Positions 16,735-24,412 of a stretch of 64,000 nt of DNA are shown here, in pieces. The translations under genes and the position numbers were made by a program. Numbering within the stretch: the first letter of the stretch is position 1; every line of letters begins with the position of its first letter. Location of the stretch: NCBI RefSeq assembly GCF_900290275.1, contig NZ_LT985324.1, positions 310,001 to 374,000 on the forward strand. Direction: 5' to 3'. The notes under the pieces were generated by a model, which searched no databases, had not been told where the DNA came from, and saw only the letters and a list, made by a program, of their open reading frames with translations. This DNA is from Prevotella merdae (GTDB taxonomy: Bacteria; Bacteroidota; Bacteroidia; Bacteroidales; Bacteroidaceae).

Positions 16735-17847
16735 ATGATTAACAAGAACTTTATTTCAACATTGGCAATGACACTCTTTGCCACAGCTTCATTTGCCCAG
16801 CAGAGTGTGGAATATCGCATCAACGGCACATGTCCAGCAAGCGTTAAAACCGTATATGTTATGGATATTGACGGAAGTCGTCCCGAAGTTATTGACAGTG
16901 CAAAGGTGGAAGCTGGTAAATTTGCCATTAATGGCAAGTCGGACAAGGACGCCTTGTTAGGCCTTACAACTACCAAGAAGGACTATCGTGTTTTCTTCAA
17001 CGATGGTAAGCCCATAACAGCCGACCTTACTAACAACGTTCTTAAAGGTTCCGAGCTAAACACCAAGCTCAATGCCTACGACCGTGAGGTGGATGCTTTG
17101 AGCGTAGGTTTGGAGCCTCTCTACCAGCAGGTGGCTAAGATGTACAGCGATGAAGGTCTTTCTCAGCAGGAGAGAAAGAATAAGCTGAAAGAACTTCAGC
17201 CTAAGATTGAGGCCATTGATACCAAGCTCAACGCTCGCAAGCTTGAGATTATCAAAGCCAATATGGATAATCTGATCCCCGTTGCCTACCTCGGCGACGT
17301 TATCTTCGGTCTCGAATATAACGAGATGAAGGATTTGCTCGACGACAGTCGCGTTTATGCCAAGCATCCCGCCCTTAACGAGGTGAAACGCTATTATGCC
17401 ATTATGGCAAAGAAGGCGGCATTTATGGGCAAGAAGTTTGTGGACATTGTGGAGAACGACGTAAACGGAACGCCACACAAGTTGTCGGAGTATTGCGGCA
17501 AGGGCAACTATGTGCTTATCGACTTCTGGGCTTCGTGGTGCGGACCATGCCGTGGCGAAATGCCTAACGTAAAGGCAAACTATGAGAAGTATCATGCTAA
17601 GGGCTTCGAGATTGTGGGTCTTTCGTTCGACAGCAAGCTTGAGGCTTGGAAGAAGGCAATAGAGGACATGCAGCTGGGATGGATCAACCTTTCCGACCTT
17701 AAGGGATGGCAGACCATCGCCGGACAGACCTACGGCATTACATCTATTCCGGCAAGCTTCCTTGTAGACCCGGAGGGCACTATCGTGGCGCTCGACTTGC
17801 GCGGCGACAAGCTGGGAGCTAAGTTGAAGGAGATTTACGGATTCTAA
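16735..17847 (+). CDS. TlpA-like thiol-disulfide oxidoreductase
   Basis: A 370-residue exported protein with a signal peptide (about 1-21, cut near FAQQS). The N-terminal domain (about 25-115) has the pattern of DUF4369 domains that precede thioredoxin folds in Bacteroidota. A helical linker rich in Lys, Glu and Gln follows (about 115-200). The C-terminal thioredoxin/AhpC-TSA domain carries the redox motif WCGPCR near residue 267 and the cis-Pro loop SIPASFLVDPEG near 340. It acts in the periplasm, reducing or isomerising disulfides; its partner is unknown. It has its own promoter and no obvious operon partner; the next gene begins 214 nt downstream. Confidence 0.88.
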   Translation: MINKNFISTLAMTLFATASFAQQSVEYRINGTCPASVKTVYVMDIDGSRPEVIDSAKVEAGKFAINGKSDKDALLGLTTTKKDYRVFFNDGKPITADLTNNVLKGSELNTKLNAYDREVDALSVGLEPLYQQVAKMYSDEGLSQQERKNKLKELQPKIEAIDTKLNARKLEIIKANMDNLIPVAYLGDVIFGLEYNEMKDLLDDSRVYAKHPALNEVKRYYAIMAKKAAFMGKKFVDIVENDVNGTPHKLSEYCGKGNYVLIDFWASWCGPCRGEMPNVKANYEKYHAKGFEIVGLSFDSKLEAWKKAIEDMQLGWINLSDLKGWQTIAGQTYGITSIPASFLVDPEGTIVALDLRGDKLGAKLKEIYGF

Positions 17848-18061
17848 ACAGAAATTCAGACAAAAACACCCCCTCTGACCTCTCCATAATAGGCATGAGA
17901 GCAAAATGCTCTTTATATTTAAAACCTTAAAAGTGTCTCTTCTTTCTGTTCGTCAGATAGAGAGAGGCTTTATCTTATATTTAAACCTTACAAGTTCCAC
18001 TTTCTGCCCTTAACATAATGAGGGTCAGGAGGTGGGGCTTCTCATTTTTTAAATATTATTT

Positions 18062-19411
18062 ATGGATAACAGCAAACAAGCGACCCTCGAACTCGGCACC
18101 AAGCCAGTAGGCAAGCTGCTAATGCAGTATGCCTTGCCTGCTATTGCCGCCATGACAGCAGCGTCGCTGTATAACATGACCGACAGCATCTTTATCGGAC
18201 AAGGTTGCGGCGCATTGGCAATCAGCGGACTTGCCATAACCTTTCCTCTTCAAAATCTTGGCGCAGCCTTCGGTGCTGGTGTTGGTATAGGAGCGTCAAC
18301 ATGCATCTCTGTGCGACTTGGACAGAAGGACTACGATACAGCCCAGCGCATATTTGGCAATGCCGTTACTCTGAACCTTATCATTGGTGTGGCGTTCAGC
18401 ATCGTCACATTGCTATTCCTTAACCCCATCCTAATGTTTTTCGGAGCAAGCGAGGCAACTTTGCCTTATGCCCGCGAATATATGGTAATAACACTTGCGG
18501 GCAACGTAATCTCGCACATGTTCTTTGGCATGAACTCCATACTGCGAGCAGCCTCCAAGCCTCGCTCGGCAATGATGGCCTCGATAATGACCGTTATACT
18601 GAACGCCATACTGTCGCCTATCTTTATATGGCCATTGCACATGGGCATTGGCGGAGCGGCATTGGCAACCATCATCGCACAGTTCTGTGTGCTGATGTGG
18701 CAGCTGCGCATCTTCAGCAATCCGCAATGTATCGTACACTTCAGGCGTGGCATCTACCGCCCCGTGAGTCGTATCATCAAGAATATATTGGCCATAGGCA
18801 TGTCGCCGTTTGCCATGAACGTGTGCTCGTGCATAGTAATCATATTCATCAACAATGCCCTTACCTTACACGGTGGCGACCTTGCTGTGGGCGCATATGG
18901 TATTTGCAACAAGATAGGCTTCATCTTTATTATGATTAACATGGGTATGAACCAGGGCATGTTCCCAATAGCTGGTTACAACTACGGCGCACGCAACTAC
19001 GACCGACTGCTTACCGTACTGAAGTACACCATGATTATAGCCACGTGCATTACCACCCTGGGATGGGTTATTGCTCAGACCCTGCCGTACGAGTGCGCGC
19101 GTCTGTTCACCACCGACGAAACCTTGATAAAGATAGCCGAACGGTCAATACGCATCACCATGCTGTTGTTCCCGCTTGTGGGCATTCAGATGGTTTGCAC
19201 CGGATTCTTCCAGAGTATTGGCAAGGCAAAGATTAGTATGCTGCTGTCGTTGTCGCGTCAGCTGCTATTCTTCTTGCCTGTGCTGCTTGTCTTGCCACAC
19301 TTCTATCAGGTAGACGGCGTGTGGATGGCTCAGCCTATAAGCGACGTAGTATCGTTGGTTGTGGCTGCTGTGATGCTGATGAAATATATCAAGAGGTTCA
19401 AGAAAGCATAG
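18062..19411 (+). CDS. MATE-family efflux transporter
   Basis: A 449-residue inner-membrane protein with about 12 hydrophobic segments in two similar halves. Typical MATE features are GKLLMQYALPAIAAMTAASLYNMTDSIFIG at the start (split here: YNMTDSIFIGQG), AFGAGVGIGASTCISVRLGQ and MNQGMFPIAGYNYGARNYDR in the second half. It exports drugs or metabolites in exchange for Na+ or H+; the substrate cannot be told. No regulator is adjacent. The 214-nt gap before it has A/T-rich text with two similar tatatttaaaccttacaag-like stretches. Confidence 0.92.
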   Translation: MDNSKQATLELGTKPVGKLLMQYALPAIAAMTAASLYNMTDSIFIGQGCGALAISGLAITFPLQNLGAAFGAGVGIGASTCISVRLGQKDYDTAQRIFGNAVTLNLIIGVAFSIVTLLFLNPILMFFGASEATLPYAREYMVITLAGNVISHMFFGMNSILRAASKPRSAMMASIMTVILNAILSPIFIWPLHMGIGGAALATIIAQFCVLMWQLRIFSNPQCIVHFRRGIYRPVSRIIKNILAIGMSPFAMNVCSCIVIIFINNALTLHGGDLAVGAYGICNKIGFIFIMINMGMNQGMFPIAGYNYGARNYDRLLTVLKYTMIIATCITTLGWVIAQTLPYECARLFTTDETLIKIAERSIRITMLLFPLVGIQMVCTGFFQSIGKAKISMLLSLSRQLLFFLPVLLVLPHFYQVDGVWMAQPISDVVSLVVAAVMLMKYIKRFKKA

Positions 19412-19461
19412 ATAATACGGCTTCGACCGTAACACACTGTTTTTGAAACTACAATTTGCGT

Positions 19462-19484
19462 GGTGCGGCTACGCAGGCCGTACC
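19462..19484. repeat. GGTACGG-type palindrome, copy 4 (diverged)
   Basis: GGTGCGGCTACGCAGGCCGT plus ACC forms a stem with one wobble. It is preceded at 19416-19431 by a smaller palindrome TACGGCTTCGACCGTA. Both lie between the MATE gene and the next gene. Confidence 0.55.
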
Positions 19485-19518
19485 TCCTACATAACTTATA
19501 TAATAAACCTAATAGATT

Positions 19519-20136
19519 ATGAACAACAATTTGATAATAAGCGTAGGTCGCCAGCTTGGCAGCGGCGGCAGAATAGTGGCAAAGATGCTTGCAGACGAGT
19601 TTGGCTGCAAGTTCTACGACCGCGAGGTGCTTAATCTTGCTGCCAAGGAAAGCGGATTTAGTGAGGAGTTCTTTGAGCAGAACGACGAGCGAAAGGGATT
19701 CCTTGACCAGATATTCCACATGCATGTTCCGTTTATTAGCGACTCTTCGTTCTACGACAATGGATTGTCGCAAGAGAATTTGTTCCGTCTCCAAAGCGAG
19801 GCCATACGCAAGGCTGCCGAGGAATCGCCGTGTGTGTTTGTGGGACGTTGTGCCGACTATGTGTTGCGCGACCATAAGAATATTGTGACGGTATTTATCA
19901 CAGCCGACCTTGACGACCGCATCGCAAACGTACAGAGGCTTAACAACTGCTCGCCAGAAGAGGCAAGGAAGATTATAAGCAATAAGGAGGAGTCGCGCTC
20001 AAGCTATTACAACTACTACACGGGCAAGACATGGGGCAGTAGTGCAAGCTACGACTTGTGTGTAAACTCGTCGCGCCTGGGATTGGAGGGCACCAAGCAG
20101 TTTATTGCCGACTTTATACGTAAGGTGCAGAAATGA
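19519..20136 (+). CDS. Cytidylate kinase-like family protein
   Basis: A 205-residue protein of the cytidylate-kinase-like family (P-loop NTPase). The P-loop is unusual, GRQLGSGGRIVAK at about 11-23, as is normal for this family, which differs from true Cmk (present at 22718). Other family blocks are FYDREVLNLAAKESG, VFVGRCADYVLR and KEESRSSYYNYYTGKTWG near the C-terminus. It probably phosphorylates a small molecule; the substrate is unknown. Its stop overlaps the start of the phosphodiesterase gene (ATGA), so the two are translationally coupled. Confidence 0.85.
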   Translation: MNNNLIISVGRQLGSGGRIVAKMLADEFGCKFYDREVLNLAAKESGFSEEFFEQNDERKGFLDQIFHMHVPFISDSSFYDNGLSQENLFRLQSEAIRKAAEESPCVFVGRCADYVLRDHKNIVTVFITADLDDRIANVQRLNNCSPEEARKIISNKEESRSSYYNYYTGKTWGSSASYDLCVNSSRLGLEGTKQFIADFIRKVQK

Positions 20137-20642
20137 AGAAGATAGGCATCATTAGTGACACCCACTCTTATTGGGACGAACGCTACCTTAAATACTTTGA
20201 ACCTTGCGATGAGATTTGGCATTGTGGCGACTTTTGCTCAACAGAGATTGCCGAACGTCTTGCCACTTTTCGTCCTTTGCGTGCCGTGTGTGGCAATGGC
20301 GACGGTGGTGACCTTCGCTTGATGTTCAAGGATGTGTTGCGCTTTAAATGTGAGGATGTGGAAGTTTTGATGAAGCACATTGGCGGTTATCCAGGACGTT
20401 ACGACCGCAGCATCGTAAGAGAGATAATGGCCAATCCGCCTCAACTATTCATTAGTGGACACTCGCACATACTGAAGGTGCAATACGACAAGCAATTAGG
20501 ATTGTTGCACATAAATCCAGGTGCGGCAGGTCTGCAAGGATGGCACAAGGAACGCACAATTGTACGTCTTACCATAGATGGAGCGCGATTCAGCGATTGC
20601 GATGTGATTACGCTTGCCGATCAAAGAAAGAATAAAGTATAA
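20133..20642 (+). CDS. YfcE/MJ0936-type metallophosphoesterase
   Basis: A 169-residue calcineurin-like phosphodiesterase. Metal-binding motifs are seen in order: SDTH (9-12), HCGDF (32-36), GNGD (family consensus GNCD) near 55, and SGHSHI near 111 with NPGA following. The small single-domain form usually cleaves phosphodiesters such as cyclic nucleotides or generic substrates in vitro; the physiological substrate is unknown. It overlaps the cytidylate-kinase-like gene by 4 nt and ends just before a bidirectional terminator. Confidence 0.9.
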   Translation: MKKIGIISDTHSYWDERYLKYFEPCDEIWHCGDFCSTEIAERLATFRPLRAVCGNGDGGDLRLMFKDVLRFKCEDVEVLMKHIGGYPGRYDRSIVREIMANPPQLFISGHSHILKVQYDKQLGLLHINPGAAGLQGWHKERTIVRLTIDGARFSDCDVITLADQRKNKV

Positions 20643-20663
20643 GAGAGTGGCACAATATAATAA

Positions 20664-20700
20664 TAAAAAGGGTCTATGGCTGGTAAGCCGTAGACCCTTA
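20664..20700. terminator. Bidirectional terminator
   Basis: AAGGGTCTATGGCT pairs with AGCCGTAGACCCTT (one mismatch or wobble) around a 4-nt loop, with A-run before and T-rich sequence after. It sits between two convergent genes. Its outer arm AAGGGTCTA resembles the arm of the 44-52 kb hairpin repeats, but the rest differs. Confidence 0.8.
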
Positions 20701-20710
20701 TGTTATTTCC

Positions 20711-21955
20711 TTATTCTGTAAGACACATGTCAAGCTGTTCCTTAATAGTCGTCTTGTCCATGTTCTGTCCGATGAAGACAATCTTCTGCATACGGTCGCC
20801 GTATGTATCGTCCCAGTCGTTGCGCAATCCTTCCTCACGCTCGAGCAAAGGCTTAAGCTCGTCCTCGGGCATTGTAGCGTACCATTGACCAGCATTCTTC
20901 AATCCTATCTGTCTGCCAGCCTGCTCGAAGAGGTAACACATGTCGGGCTGTTCCTTAAACCAGCAAATGCCCTTGGCGCGTATAACGCTCTTTGGCCACA
21001 GCTTGGCAACAAAGTTGTCGAAGAAGTTCATGTCGAACGGCTTGCGGCGATAGTACACAAATGTGCCAATACCATATTCTTCTACCTCGCCTCCCTCATG
21101 ATCGTGGTGATGATGATGGCAGCAGCAATGCTCATCGTGGTCGTGATGATGGCAATGTTCATCGTTCTCATCGTGGTCGTGATGATGACAATGCTCATGC
21201 TCCTCTTCTTCCTCTTCCTCGTCGCCGTGATGGTTTTCAAGTTCATTAATCCAGGCAGCCGATGTAGCCACTTCATTGAAGTCGAACATTCGTGTGTTTA
21301 TGATGCGGTCGAGGTCGATGTTGCCATAGTCGCACGGCATGATAACGGCCTTAGGCTGTATGGCGTGTATTATCTCTACAAGGTGGCTGTATTCCTCGGC
21401 GCTCACTTCAGATGCCTTGTTAAGCAGGATGATGTTACAGAACTCAATCTGCTGGATTACGAGGTTCTCCAAGTCGTCCTCGGCTAAGTCGCTCTTCTGC
21501 AAAGCGTCGCCTCCGCCAAACTCGTCCTTCATGCGCAAGGCATCAACCACGGTAACAATGCAGTCGAGACGTGGCACACCTTTAGATACATACTGAGGTC
21601 CGAGTGTTGGTATAGAGCAAATAGTCTGGGCGATAGGAGCAGGCTCGCATATTCCGCTTGCCTCAATAACGATGTAGTCGAAACGCTGTTCGGCAACAAT
21701 ATCGCGCAGCTGTTCTACAAGGTCCATCTTCAGGGTGCAGCATATACAGCCGTTCTGCAAAGCCACAAGGCTGTCGTCCTTTTGGTTTACAACACCGCCT
21801 TGCTGAATAAGATTGGCGTCGATATTCACCTCGCCAATGTCGTTTACTATTACTGCGAACTTAATGCCTTTCTTGTTTGAAAGGATACGGTTTACCAATG
21901 TTGTCTTTCCGCTGCCCAGATAACCAGTGAGCAGCAATACTGGAACGTCCTTCAT
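20711..21955 (-). CDS. CobW/ZNG-type (COG0523) metallochaperone GTPase with His-rich insert
   Basis: A 414-residue G3E GTPase. The Walker A motif GYLGSGKTT is at 11-19. The metal-binding CxCC motif GCICCT is at 69-74. IVIEASGICEPAPI (about 95-108) and LLNKASEV (the NKxD-like site) follow. The insert between the GTPase and the C-terminal CobW domain (about 239-285) has about 20 His and 5 Cys among Asp and Glu, a strong metal-binding stretch. The family inserts or delivers metals, often Zn, to client proteins. The metal and client are unknown here; no Zur-regulated gene is adjacent, but a Fur-family gene lies at the window end. A -7 box lies about 60 nt upstream. Confidence 0.9.
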   Translation of the reverse strand: MKDVPVLLLTGYLGSGKTTLVNRILSNKKGIKFAVIVNDIGEVNIDANLIQQGGVVNQKDDSLVALQNGCICCTLKMDLVEQLRDIVAEQRFDYIVIEASGICEPAPIAQTICSIPTLGPQYVSKGVPRLDCIVTVVDALRMKDEFGGGDALQKSDLAEDDLENLVIQQIEFCNIILLNKASEVSAEEYSHLVEIIHAIQPKAVIMPCDYGNIDLDRIINTRMFDFNEVATSAAWINELENHHGDEEEEEEEHEHCHHHDHDENDEHCHHHDHDEHCCCHHHHHDHEGGEVEEYGIGTFVYYRRKPFDMNFFDNFVAKLWPKSVIRAKGICWFKEQPDMCYLFEQAGRQIGLKNAGQWYATMPEDELKPLLEREEGLRNDWDDTYGDRMQKIVFIGQNMDKTTIKEQLDMCLTE

Positions 21956-22015
21956 TATTAATTGCTTATTAGTTGTTATTTTCTACTATAGGGGTGCCTT
22001 AGTGTTTTCGCTTGG

Positions 22016-22023
22016 CAAAAGTA
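22016..22023 (-). promoter_or_regulatory. -7 box for the COG0523 GTPase
   Basis: TACTTTTG on the minus strand, 60 nt before the ATG. No clear Zur/Fur palindrome is visible around it by eye. Confidence 0.45.
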
Positions 22024-22192
22024 ATAAAAACTTCTCTATTATTATATGTGCATAACATTAATATTATATAATGTATAAACATTATTTATATGACAAAATG
22101 TATTGCCTACTGACTAATTGGCACAAATTTAAGACAAGTCATTGATTTCTATCAATAAATATAAGACAAAGCCAAAATAACTGCCATAATAC

Positions 22193-22223
22193 TTGTGTGC
22201 GTACACAAAAGGTATTACCTTTG
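22193..22223 (+). promoter_or_regulatory. Promoter of the small membrane peptide pair
   Basis: -33 TTG at 22193-22195, 20-nt spacer, -7 box TACCTTTG at 22216-22223. The spacer holds a small palindrome (GTGTGCGTACAC), possibly an operator. The transcript would start near 22230 and cover both small frames up to the terminator at 22594. The gap 21956-22270 holds this promoter and that of the GTPase and nothing else I can see. Confidence 0.6.
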
Positions 22224-22270
22224 CATCAGTTAAAGTGATTAGGATAACAAAAAGAGAAAGGAACAGTATT

Positions 22271-22360
22271 ATGATGGTATTTGGATTTATATTCGCTATT
22301 TGCTGTGCAGCACTCGTAGAGGCTGTAGTAGTGAACAAGAAAATCAACTTTTCTAAGTAA
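22271..22360 (+). CDS. Small membrane peptide, paralogue 1 (29 aa)
   Basis: The frame reads MMVFGFIFAICCAALVEAVV, then VNKKINFSK, then TAA. One hydrophobic segment (about 3-21) contains an invariant CCAAL-EAV core and ends in a short basic tail, so it should lie in the inner membrane with the tail outside the bilayer. It is backed by a good promoter and by a second copy of the same length 98 nt downstream. The function is unknown; I do not recognise the family. Such peptides are usually missed by gene callers. Confidence 0.65.
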   Translation: MMVFGFIFAICCAALVEAVVVNKKINFSK

Positions 22361-22457
22361 TAGAAAATGGTCCTAACGGGCCAGTTGGTTGATGAAGAAC
22401 ACAGAAAGATGATAACAAAAGGATAACAAAGATTTATTTAAGAAAGGTAGAAAGATT

Positions 22458-22547
22458 ATGATGATTTTAGGTTTTGTAGTTTTGGTATGTTGTGCAGCTT
22501 TGGCTGAGGCCGTAAAAGTTAATAACAACATGTTTCTCACAAAGTAA
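22458..22547 (+). CDS. Small membrane peptide, paralogue 2 (29 aa)
   Basis: The frame reads MMILGFVVLVCCAALAEAVK, then VNNNMFLTK, then TAA. It has exactly the same length as the peptide at 22271 and keeps MM-GF---CCAAL-EAV-VN while the DNA has drifted in many third positions, which argues for selection on the protein. Both frames are preceded by a similar leader (gataacaaaa ... gaaagg/aaggta). It ends 46 nt before a strong terminator. Function unknown. Confidence 0.65.
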   Translation: MMILGFVVLVCCAALAEAVKVNNNMFLTK

Positions 22548-22593
22548 TGTGAGATTTGGTTTGAAACTTTATTAATTGATATTGATATATTTA

Positions 22594-22640
22594 GAGGCGG
22601 TTGCAGGCTTGAAAATAGCTTGCAACCGCCTCGCTTTTTA
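22594..22640 (+). terminator. Strong intrinsic terminator
   Basis: GAGGCGGTTGCA pairs perfectly with TGCAACCGCCTC (22621-22632), extended by a few inner pairs, followed by GCTTTTTA. It ends the small-peptide transcript. Confidence 0.85.
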
Positions 22641-22717
22641 TACAATTGTGTCCAAATAGCTGTTCACTCTTTGTTGTTCAGCAATTCTTTCTTGTTTATT
22701 CAGCTGTTCACTATCTA

Positions 22718-23410
22718 TTACTCAGCTGTTCTTTCATGAAATTTCTCCATAAGCCATTGCTTCTGTTCGGCAATTGTAAGATAGCTGTTGTCGAGCACCA
22801 AAGCGTCGTCGGCTTGCTTAAGTGGAGATGTTTCGCGATGAGTGTCAATATAGTCGCGCTCTTCAACATTCTTGAGTATAGCGTCAAAGTCGGCAGGCAT
22901 TCCCTTAGCCTCGAGTTCTTTGAAGCGTCTTTGTGCACGAATCTCAGCCGAAGCAGTAACGAATATCTTCAGTTCAGCATTTGGGAACACCACGGTACCA
23001 ATGTCGCGACCATCCATAACGATGCCCTTTTCGTTGCCCATAGCTTGCTGTTGCTCAACAAGCTTGGCACGTACAAAAGGCAGGGCAGCTATCGGACTTA
23101 CGTGTTGCGACACCTCAAGCGAGCGTATTTCTTTCTCTACAACCTCGTTGTTAAGGCATGTCTCAGGCTTTCCGGTCTTTGGATTAAGCTTGAAAGAGAT
23201 GTTAACTTCAGGCAACAGGCTCTCAAGTTTCTCCACATTGATGTTGCCTTCGGCGTCGAACAAACCATGACGCATGGCAAACAATGTAACTGCACGATAC
23301 ATAGCACCTGTGTCTACGTATATATAGCCCACCTCTTGAGCAAGATCCTTAGCCATAGTGCTTTTTCCGCACGACGAGTATCCGTCGATGGCTATCACAA
23401 TTTTTTTCAT
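22718..23410 (-). CDS. cmk: Cytidylate kinase
   Basis: A 230-residue cytosolic enzyme that phosphorylates CMP and dCMP. The P-loop GYSSCGKS is at 10-17, [13 protein letters not shown] at about 31-43 is the Cmk signature, and the NMP-binding [17 protein letters not shown] and [15 protein letters not shown] follow, with the LID region [10 protein letters not shown] after it. Length is normal. It lies 49 nt downstream of porQ; the cmk-porQ neighbourhood is common in Bacteroidales (from memory). Confidence 0.95.
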   Translation of the reverse strand: MKKIVIAIDGYSSCGKSTMAKDLAQEVGYIYVDTGAMYRAVTLFAMRHGLFDAEGNINVEKLESLLPEVNISFKLNPKTGKPETCLNNEVVEKEIRSLEVSQHVSPIAALPFVRAKLVEQQQAMGNEKGIVMDGRDIGTVVFPNAELKIFVTASAEIRAQRRFKELEAKGMPADFDAILKNVEERDYIDTHRETSPLKQADDALVLDNSYLTIAEQKQWLMEKFHERTAE

Positions 23411-23459
23411 ATTGTTATTAGTTTTTATATAGTCTTATTTATATAGTCTTATTGAATTA

Positions 23460-24407
23460 TCAGAGCGAATAGGCTGCGCTCACGATTATTGACGAACTCG
23501 ATACATGGTACTTGCCGTATGCAAGGTTCACCTTGAAGCGGTTTAGGTTTATGCCAGCACCAAATGACAATCCTGCTCCATGCGAGCTTTTGCCGTCGGT
23601 ATCTTCAATGCCCATCTCATCGGCACGGCGGAAGTTGTAACCGGCACCTATCCATAACGATTGCGACATGTCTATGTCGACACCCATTACAAGATGGTTG
23701 GCAAACTTGTAGTTCAAATGGTTAAGGTCCACAAGAGTAGCCGATACACGGAACGGAGTGTGGGCAAATCGTTTGCTAACGCCAAATTGTAGGTCTATAG
23801 GCATAGGGTCATAATCGTCGTTGTAAGCCTTAAGCTGTCCGCCAAGGTTCTTTGCAACAAGCGACACAGAGAGCTCGTCCTCGGAGTTGTAGTAGTTGAG
23901 TCCGAGGTCGATGCCCATACCTATGCTGTTGTAGTCGCCTATGTACGATGTTATGAATTTGGCTGCAATACCGCCCGCAATATGTTGGCTAAGCATGTAG
24001 CTGAAGTATCCGCTCACGGCAATGTCCTTAGCCGAGAACTCGCCCGTCTGTTGGTTAAACTCATCAGTCTGTCGCATTGAGCCATAGTTGATAAACTGTC
24101 CGCTTACTGCCCACGATGCCTTGTCGCCCACATTACGGTTGAACGACGCGCTTGCTGTGGTTGAGCCCTCCATGTATGTCATAAAGTTAAGGCCCAACGA
24201 CTTATCGCCAACCGACGACAATAATGCAGGGTTGTGAAACATAAGCGAGGCATCGTCCTCAATTATCGTAATGTTGTCGCCACCCAATGCGGCAGCATGC
24301 GCACTTACAGGAAGCCTCAGGAAGTTGTAAGCCGTTTGGCTTTCCTGTGCTTGCATGCCTGCAATGCCTAATGTGGCAAGTGATAGTGTGATGAGTTCTT
24401 TTTTCAT
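23460..24407 (-). CDS. porQ: Type IX secretion system protein PorQ
   Basis: A 315-residue outer-membrane barrel of the PorV/PorQ (FadL-like) group. It has a signal peptide (cut near MQAQES), then the PorQ/PorV signature YNFLRLPVSAHAAALGGDNI, DDASLMFHNPALLSS and LGLNFMTYMEG, and a C-terminal strand ending SAAYSL. PorQ helps surface attachment of cargo by the PorU sortase in the type IX system. No cargo with a C-terminal sorting domain was seen in the window. It begins 5 nt after the SulP gene, so it is probably co-transcribed with it, with cmk following. PorV is a near relative; the cmk neighbour favours PorQ. Confidence 0.85.
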   Translation of the reverse strand: MKKELITLSLATLGIAGMQAQESQTAYNFLRLPVSAHAAALGGDNITIIEDDASLMFHNPALLSSVGDKSLGLNFMTYMEGSTTASASFNRNVGDKASWAVSGQFINYGSMRQTDEFNQQTGEFSAKDIAVSGYFSYMLSQHIAGGIAAKFITSYIGDYNSIGMGIDLGLNYYNSEDELSVSLVAKNLGGQLKAYNDDYDPMPIDLQFGVSKRFAHTPFRVSATLVDLNHLNYKFANHLVMGVDIDMSQSLWIGAGYNFRRADEMGIEDTDGKSSHGAGLSFGAGINLNRFKVNLAYGKYHVSSSSIIVSAAYSL

Positions 24408-24412
24408 TCAAT

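Noticed and set aside
20664..20700. Terminator AAGGGTCTATGG... as an eighth copy of the cassette hairpin
   Set aside because: Only the outer 9-10 bp agree; arms, loop and flanks differ, and it has terminator features.
22646..23446. 266-codon plus-strand frame
   Set aside because: Antisense of cmk, which has complete motifs.
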